The position numbers and the translations under genes were made by a program. Below the pieces are notes generated by a model that saw only the letters and a list, made by a program, of their open reading frames with translations, ran no database searches and was not told the origin of the DNA. From Triticum aestivum (lineage: Eukaryota; Streptophyta; Magnoliopsida; Poales; Poaceae), in contig NC_057801.1 in assembly GCF_018294505.1 (NCBI RefSeq), forward strand, positions 196,514,445 to 196,578,444: DNA of 64,000 nucleotides, read 5' to 3'. Below, piece by piece: positions 56,247 to 64,000 of this stretch (its first letter is position 1; each line of letters begins with the position of its first letter).

Positions 56247-56770
56247 ATCTCCCCCTTTTTGTTTATTGATGGCAAACTGGTTGAAGTTTTCAACGGGGAT
56301 ATAAATATGTGAAATTGTAAAGGATGAGGTATTGTCTTCATAAGTAGCAAAAGGCTCCCCCTGAAGAAGTGCATATAAATAATTTGCTTTTGGAATGCAA
56401 ATGCACATGGTAGGCTTTACTTGTGGAGACCCTCTTCAACTTATGAAGACATTTCATCATGCATGATCTGATGTAACGAAGATAATGACATGCATAATGA
56501 AAAATGGACGTCTGCGAAATGATTTAAGTGCGGAAGTTATCGTCACACATGAAGAATTTATCATCGCATCACAAAACAGCAAATAAGTAGCAGACGACCA
56601 TCGAGTTTAAGTGTTACAACTCAGAGAACCAAATGTATCAAAAGCAAGAGTTGTAAATACAAGGCAAAATATAATGCAACCGCCCATATGAACCCGCTTG
56701 AAGACTATCAACTCATAGCTTCTCCCCCTTTTGTCAATAAGGACCAAAAAGGGTTGAAGACATTGAGCCT

Positions 56771-57412
56771 CTACTCATTCCCAGAAGGAGTAGGAGAGGA
56801 TGCAGGGTTGGTGTCGAGGTTTGGCGGTGCAGACGAACTTGGAGCAGTGTTAATGCGAGTTGGAGGTGGCGAAGTAACATCGTCTTGATCATCGATCACA
56901 TGAGCATTCACAGTAGCAGTAGAAGAGGAGTACTCAGAGTCTTCAAGAGATGGAGTGCGCCGCAGAAGAGCATTTCTGGGCGGAGTGGAATCAAACTTGA
57001 ATCGCTTAGAGAAGCCATCGTCTTGAAGATCTTCCTCAGCACACATAAGTGTCAGCCCTTTCCATGTGCGTCGACAGGTTTCATGCGCGACAAACGCATT
57101 CTTGGTTGCAAGGTTGCGAATGCGATTGACGTCAGTCATGATGCTCTGCATCTGGCGCTTGAGCCAATCATGATGCCTATCCTGTTTCTGATGCAGGCCA
57201 ATGAGAAGCTCTCAGTCATTGAGAACACGAGATCACTTTCGAGGCCCTTGAGCAATTGTGCTGTTAGTGGCTTCGGTTTGGGCACGGTGAGGTGCACGTG
57301 TAGTACCAGCCAACGGATAGACACGAGTGGCAGCCAGAACACCCTCAATGGGCTGAGTGAAGCTCTGACGATCAACGTTATGAAGATAAAGTGGCTCTTT
57401 GTCAGGCTCTAG
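56771..57412 (-). pseudogene. C-terminal coding remnant downstream of pol, unknown
   Basis: On the minus strand a frame interrupted by at least two stops reads EPDKEPLYLHNVDRQSF, IEGVLAATRVYPLAG, HDWLKRQMQSIMTDVNRIRN, then an open 126-codon part (FVAHETCRRTWKGLTLMCAE, then Ser/Pro-rich to the end at 56771). It lies between the cut edge and the 3' LTR, where some plant LTR elements carry an extra ORF after pol. I do not recognise a domain. Confidence 0.5.
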
Positions 57413-57425
57413 ATAGATGGCTTCA

Positions 57426-59914
57426 TGTCAGGACCCCGACTCGATGTCACATCGATCTAGCTGGTAACACCTCATATCACTTTGCGGCCTCACGCACGGT
57501 ATCCCCACGGGTGTCGTCTTACCTTTTCCCGGGACCGTTTGCGCCTTTTGGCTCACGTATATGATAGTGTCGCTAGAATCCATATGATAAAGAGCCCGGG
57601 CTGACATGACTAGTCGTAAACCCAAAGTGGCACAGACTTACAGGGACAGGCATCCATGACCCAGCTTCGAACGTGTCGGTCATCAGCAAGTGGGTCCGGG
57701 CTGTAGCACTAGGCTAGCAGGACTCCGGTAAACCGGGCTGTAGCGGGCTAACAGGACTCCGGTACTCAAAGCGTGACATTTCCCCGGAGGGACAGACACA
57801 GGAACGAAGAAGGACACATGCCGGCCAGCCTAAGTGTTCCAGAGCAGTAGCAAGCTACCATGGCTCAGCGGTAACACTAGGAGACATTTCCCGGTAAGAG
57901 AGGCTACTAAAGATAAACAACTAGATAGTCAGATCCCACACATACCAAGCATTTCAATCATACACACAATATGCTCGATATGTGCAAATACAACGAAGCA
58001 TCACAACATGACTCTATGACACAAGTACTTTATTTAAGGCTCAGGGAGCCATACATAACATACACAAAGGTACGGGTCTCACGACCCCACATACAAGTCA
58101 TACAGTCATACAAACCAGCAGCGGAAGTAACTTGTCTGAGTACAGACAACTAGTAAAATAAAAGAGGCTTGGAAAGCCTAGCTATACTATGTGGTCCTTC
58201 ACAAGCTCAGGGTCACCACCTGGGTCTTTAGCCTACTCGTTGATGTCTACGTCTACATAGAACCCATCAGAAGGGGTTGCAGCGTCTTCTGTAAAAATGT
58301 AGATTATAGCAACATGAGTACAAAGGTACTCAGCAAGACTTACATCAGATCCTACATACATGCATAGTATCAAGAAGGGTTGGTGGAGTTATTGCAGCAA
58401 GCCAGCTTTGACTCTTGGCTAGGCTAACCTACGATACTCCAACTTGAAATGGTTTTGCGCACACGAGTCCACTACTCACCACTTCAATACACTATCGAGG
58501 ATCCACCTCCGCCTTCCTACAGAAGAGCCATCCTCGGCACTCACACTTATCTTGAGGCTTTTAGTAGTTTCCATTTACTTGTCTATGAACTGTATAGGCA
58601 ACCAAGTAGTCCTTTACCGCGGACGCGGCTATTCGAATAGATCATGTTAACCCTGCAGGGGTGTACTTCTTCATACACGCTCTCACCACTTACCGTCGCT
58701 TACACGACATGTACTCGGCAACCTTCAAGCGGAAGCCCAACGTGGGTGTCGGCCACGACCTACCTAATCACCTAAGCCTCCAGTCCAGGTTTATCGCCTA
58801 TTCAGGTTCCATCCGCAGGGAGTCCGGCCGAGGTTTCCCATACGGCCCCGAACGATGTGAACAGGGTTCCCGAGATACCTAACGGGTATTCGGTACACCA
58901 TGCCACGTACCTACCGCATCACAGCCCACCCCTACGGTCAGCACTGTCCACGGCCTCCAGTAGGCTACAAACACCAGAAACTACTTGCAACTCCTGGACG
59001 GAGAACTAGGGTGAATAAGAAGTCGAGAGGGTCCATTGGTTTCGGGCCCAATGCATGGTAGTAGCTGATTCTTAAATCACACATACAGATCTCAGTGCTT
59101 AAGGTCGGCTTCAATGAAACAACCCACCATGTACTCCTACATGGCCTCTCATCGATACCTTTACCAAATCGTGTTCACCACACCACTCTCATTACCGACA
59201 TAATCATTTCACTCTAGCCCATCACCCAGATGAACCAGACCTGACACGACTCTAAGCATAGCAGGCATAGCAAGGTAGGGACAACACATACATATGGCTC
59301 AATCAACTCCTACACATGCTAGTGGGTTTCATCTAGTTACTGTGGCAATGACAGGTCATGCAGAGGAAATGGGTTCAACTACCGTAACACACAGCAGTTT
59401 GAATCGCGTTGTCTTAATGCAGTAAAAGAGAGCAGGAGCGAGAACATGGGATTGTATCGATATGATCAGATGGTTGGTTGCTTGCCTGATGGTTCGTTGC
59501 ACGGATACGGTTCTTCGTTAGGGTAATCACGGTACTCCTCGGGGACAGATCCTGTCGCAAAGGACATCGATACACAAACATCACCAAACAATATGCAACA
59601 ATATGATGCATGCATGAAACATGGCAATATGAGTGTGTTGGGCTAATGCAACTAAAACCAGAAGGGTTTGAACAAATTTGAATCAAGGATTCAAATTTCA
59701 AATTCAAATATGGCCTTTTAAAGTGCCTTTTCTTGTTCTGATTAAAACATCAACTTAACTTGTTTGATCATGCATGGAAATGGTACAGATGGATAGATTG
59801 GATTTTTCTGATCATTTTTCATATATAATTTGTCCAATTTGGAGTTACAGAATAAAAGTTATGAATTTTTGAAGTTTAATTAATATTCTGGAATTTCCTG
59901 ATTTAATTCAACGC
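57426..59914 (-). repeat. Large-LTR copy, first 2489 bp (interrupted)
   Basis: Begins TGTCAGGACCCCGACTCG like 59915 and runs parallel to 59915-62398 with only scattered differences, roughly 2% by eye. It stops at AATTCAACGC, where the next LTR of the same family begins. The missing remainder of this LTR is not in the window. Confidence 0.85.
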
Positions 59915-62900
59915 TGTCAGGACCCCGACTCGATGTCACATCGATCTAGCCGGTAACACTTCATATCACTTTGCGGCCTCACGCACGGTATTCCCACGGG
60001 TGTCGCCTTACCTTTGCCCGGGACCGTTTGCGCCTTTTGGCTCACGTATATGATAGTGTCGCTAGCATCCATATGATAAAGAGCCCAGGCTGACATGACT
60101 AGTTGTAAACCCAAAGTGGCACAGACTTACAGGGACAGGCATCCATGACCCAGCTTCGAACGTGTCGGTCATCAGCAAGTGGGTCCGGGCTGTAGCACTG
60201 GGCTAGCAGGACTCCGGTAAACCGGGCTGTAGCGGGCTAACAGGACTCCGGTACTCAAAGCGTGACATTTCCCCGAAGGGACAGACACAGGAACGAAGAA
60301 GGACACATGCCGGCCAGCCTAAGTGTTCCAGAGCAGTAGCAAGCTACCATGGCTCAGCGGTAACACTAGGAGACATTTCCCGGTAAGAGAGGCTACTAAA
60401 GATAAACAACTAGATGGTCAGATCCCACACATACCAAGCATTTCAATCATACACACAATATGCTCGATATGTGCAAATACAACGAAGCATCACAACATGA
60501 CTCTATGACACAAGTACTTTATTTAAGGCTCAGGGAGCCATACATAACATACACAAAGGTACGGGTCTCACGACCCCACATACAAGTCATACAGTCATAC
60601 AAACCAGCAGCGGAAGTAACTTGTCTGAGTACAGACAACTAGTAAAATAAAAGAGGCTTGGAAAGCCTAGCTATACTATGTGGTCCTTCACAAGCTCAGG
60701 GTCACCACCTGGGTCTTTAGCCTACTCGTTGATGTCAACGTCTACATAGAACCCATCAGAAGGGGTTGCAGCGTCTTCTGTAAAAATGTAGATTATAGCA
60801 ACATGAGTGCAAAGGTACTCAGCAAGACTTACATCAGATCCTACATACATGCATAGTATCAAGAAGGGTTGGTGGAGTTATTGCAGCAAGCCAGCTTTGA
60901 CTCTTGGCTAGGCTAACCTACGATACTCCAACTTGAAATGGTTTTGCGCACACGAGTCCACTACTCACCACTTCAATACACTACCGAGGATCCACCTCCG
61001 TCTTCCTACAGAAGAGCCATCCTCGGCACTCACACTTATCTTGAGGCTTTTAGTAGTTTCCATTTACTTGTCTATGAACTGTATAGGCAACCAAGTAGTC
61101 CTTTACCGCGGACGCGGCTATTCGAATAGATCATGTTAACCCTGCAGGGGTGTACTTCTTCATACACGCTCTCACCACTTACCGTCGCTTACACGGCATG
61201 TACTCGGCAACCTTCAAGCGGAAGCCCAACGTGGGTGTCGGCCACGACCTACCTAATCACCTAAGCCTCCAGTCCAGGTTTATCGCCTATTTAGGTTCCA
61301 TCCGCAGGGAGTCCGGCCGAAGTTTCCCATACGGCCCCGAACGATGTGAACAGGGTTCCCGAGATACCTAACGGGTACTCGGTACACCGTGCCACGTACC
61401 TACCGCATCACAGCCCACCCCTACGATCAGCGCTGTCCACGGCCTCCAGTAGGCTACAAACACCAGAAACTACTTGCAACTCCTGGACGGAGAACTAGGG
61501 TGAATAAGTAGCCGAGAGGGTCCATTGGTTTCGGGCCCAATGCATGGTAGTAGCTGATTCTTAAATCACACATACAGATCTCAGTGCTTAAGGTCGGCTT
61601 CAATGAAACAACCCACCATGTACTCCTACATGGCCTCTCATCGATACCTTTACCAAATCGTGTTCACCACACCACTCTCATTACCGACATAATCATTTCA
61701 CTCTAGCCCATCACCCAGATGGACCAGACCTGACACGACTCTAAGCATAGCAGGCATAGCAAGGTAGGAACAACACATACATAGGGCTCAATCAACTCCT
61801 ACACATGCTAGTGGGTTTCATCTAGTTACTGTGGCAATGACAGGTCATGCAGAGGAAATGGGTTCAACTACCATAGCACACAGCAGTTTGAATCGCGTTG
61901 TCTTAATGCAGTAAAAGAGAGCAGGAGCGAGAACATGGGATTGTATCGATATGATCAAATGGTTGGTTGCTTGCCTGATGGTTCGATGCACTGATATGGT
62001 TCTTCGTTAGGGTAATCACGGTACTCCTCGGGGGCAGAACCTGTCGCAAAGGACACCAATACACAACCATCACCAAACAATGTGCAACAATATGATGCAT
62101 GCATGAAACATAGCAATATGAGTGTGTTGGGCTAATGCAACTAAAATCAGAGGGGTTTGAACAAATTTGAATCAAGGATTCAAATTTCAAATTCAAATAT
62201 GGCCTTTTAAAGTGCTTTTCCTTGTTCTGCTTAAAACATCAATTTAACTTGTTTGCTCATGCATGAAAATAGTACAGATGGATAGATTGGATTTTTCTGA
62301 TCATTTTTCATATATAATTTGTCCAATTTGGAGTTACAGAATAAAAGTTATGAATTTTTGAAGTTTAAATAATATTCTGGAATTTCCTGATTTAAATTGA
62401 ATCCAGAAATTAATTACTGCGTCAGCCTGACGTCAGTGTGACGTCAGCAGGTCAATGGAACAGGTCTGGGTCAAACCTGACAGTGGGTCCCGCATGTCAG
62501 GGTGATTATTTTAATTAAGATTTGATTAAAACTAATCCTGTATAATTAGCAGGGCTGGGCCCCACCTGTCATTGACTCAGGGGAGTCAACCAGGGCCCAC
62601 CCGTGGTCAAAGTCAAAGCCGGCGACGCCGGCGTTTAGCCGCCGGCGAGCCAGACGCGGCCGCGGGAGTGGTTTTGGCCATTTCGGCCACCAAAGGGGCC
62701 GCGGAGACCACCGGAGTGGAACTGAGGACAAACCGCAGCTCTTGGCGGAGTCCGTTGGGGTCGGGGTGGCCGGAGTTGGCGCCGGCGACGACTTTGGCGG
62801 CCACCGGGGTTCGGTCGAGGATGAACTTGGCGCTAGGGGGGTCGGTGAGGCTCGTGGAGTGGCTAGCTAGGTGCTGTGGGACTCGGTGAGTAAGATGGAC

Positions 62901-63983
62901 ACCATCTTGTGGCCGGAGTGTGGCCGGAAGCACGTCGGCGACGAGGTCCGCGACGGCGCGTGCGGGTGAGCTTGGTGCGCTCGCTGTGGTGCTCGAGAGA
63001 GAGAAAGAGAGGAAGGGGAAGTTAGCCCAGCTCACTGCGGTCTTGATGGAAAGGACGGCGTGGTCGGGGACGAGCTGCTGCGGCGGCGACGGCGAAGGGG
63101 ATCTCCGGCGATGGCGGTTCGGGCGAGGTTGGTGCAGCGGCTTCGAGGCACGCGAGCGCTTGGGGCTCGGCTAGCTCGAAGGAGTAGAGGACGGCGGAGC
63201 TTCTGGACAGGGTGGCGCGGCGTGGAGACGACGGGGAGCACGGCTACGGCGGTGGTGCGGCGACGGTGGCGTCGGCCATGGCGTGGGAGCGCGAGGGAGA
63301 GGAACTGGGGGCGAATGGAGGTGTCCAGGAGGGTCGGGGCGCGACGTGGAGCTCGTCCAGGCCATCAGGGCGGCGAGAGGGGGAGGCCGGGCGGCGTGCA
63401 GCTGCGTGGCGAGCTGCGGTGCCGCCGCCGAGCACCTTGGGTGCCTGCCTGGCAAGCCAAGCAGCTCGCTGGAGCGGTGGCCGGGCTGGGCCGGCCAGGT
63501 GGGCTGGCTGGTGGGCCTGCGGTGGCGCCAGGTAAGTTTTCCCCTTTTTTCTGTTTTCTGATTTATTTAATATATATCTGCAACTTTGTTGAATTTAATA
63601 AAATACCTAGGCAACTTCAAAAATCACCAAACTATTCCTGGCCCATAGTTGGATTATTTCCAACATGAAACATTTTAGTTTGGAGATATTTGAGCATTTA
63701 AATATTTTATATTATTTTAAATGCCCAAATTCAAATATTTATGATTTAATTCAAAAACCCTAGGATGGCCTAGGAAAATGTGCACCACTTTTGGCAGAGG
63801 TTCTGAACCAAGACAAAAATGATGGGCATTTTAGAAGGGCATTTCAGGTTCACTGAAAAATTATTTTAGTAACCCTAGTTGGTTTCAGAGGGGACTGGGG
63901 GTTCTGTCATCCCCATTTCAAGTTTCTGATGAAAGAGTAAACATGATGCAACACTCTAATGCATGACTAGCTAGGGTGTGACA
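59915..63983 (-). repeat. Complete 4.07-kb LTR (3' LTR) of the large retrotransposon family
   Basis: TGTCAGGACCCC...AGGGTGTGACA. The base run after it reads GAGTGGGGGTGAGT on the minus strand, a polypurine tract, so this is a 3' LTR whose element continues to the right of the window. GC-rich overlapping ORFs at 62546-63668 have no domain and correspond to the same GC-rich LTR zone as 7140-8100. Confidence 0.87.
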
Positions 63984-64000
63984 ACTCACCCCCACTCAAA
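63984..64000 (-). other. Polypurine tract of the rightmost element
   Basis: Minus strand TTTGAGTGGGGGTGAGT directly next to the LTR start TGTCACACC. It sets the orientation of the element. Confidence 0.75.

Larger units (their letters stand above)
54919..57425 (-). mobile_element. LTR retrotransposon, 3' LTR and truncated tail
   Basis: The LTR is 54919-56246 (plus strand TGAAAGTGCTAG to GATGCACTTACA). A polypurine tract AAAAAGGGGGAGAT follows inside on the minus strand, so this is the 3' LTR of a minus-strand element; a second similar tract GACAAAAGGGGGAGAAGC is near 56716. The remaining interior (56247-57425) holds only the end of a post-pol coding region and is cut by the large LTR at 57426. 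Family not assigned. Confidence 0.8.

Overview
This is nuclear DNA from a grass of the wheat tribe (Triticeae: wheat, Aegilops, rye or barley type). I recognise a BARE/Angela/WIS-type Copia LTR (starting near 53868), Athila-lineage Gypsy LTRs that begin TGATACGTCTCC, Tat-lineage Gypsy elements and CACTA transposons, all in the nested style typical of Triticeae intergenic DNA. I find no intact host gene, rRNA, tRNA or CRISPR. The window is a stack of transposable elements inserted into one another, and most coding sequence is transposon-derived and broken.

Left block (1-8579): the internal part and one 4.1-kb LTR of a large non-coding LTR retrotransposon on the minus strand. A 1.83-kb non-autonomous Helitron sits inside it (583-2412). 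The same LTR family returns at the right edge (57426-63983), where one copy appears to have inserted into the LTR of another.

Middle block (8580-32837): remains of a CACTA element. It holds a tandem array with a period near 515 bp and two captured gene relics, one of them resembling a plant 3'-5' exonuclease. It is interrupted by an Athila-lineage Gypsy element (14451-32412, target duplication gtatc). The 5' LTR of that element is in turn interrupted by a full-length Tat-lineage Gypsy element (14518-24495, target duplication gccaa). The Tat element carries gag-pol on the minus strand and a convergent, multi-exon antisense ORF on the plus strand.

Right-middle block (32838-53566): a second CACTA element whose second gene (a Transposase_24-like protein) can still be followed through six exons. 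Exon 2 is split by a minus-strand Athila-lineage element that keeps a protease but no reverse transcriptase (33730-41071, duplication atgag). Exon 5 is split by a second Tat-lineage element (42062-51578, duplication cacgc) that keeps gag, protease and the antisense ORF but has lost the polymerase core and integrase.

Right edge (53567-64000): a truncated Copia 3' end and LTR, then the 3' LTR and tail of a minus-strand LTR element, then the large LTRs already mentioned.

Nesting gives a relative order: the CACTA elements are oldest, the Athila-lineage and second Tat elements came later, and the first Tat element is younger than its Athila host. The most unusual content is the pair of Tat elements with convergent spliced antisense genes, the polymerase-less Tat derivative, and the exonuclease-like gene relic inside the CACTA remains.
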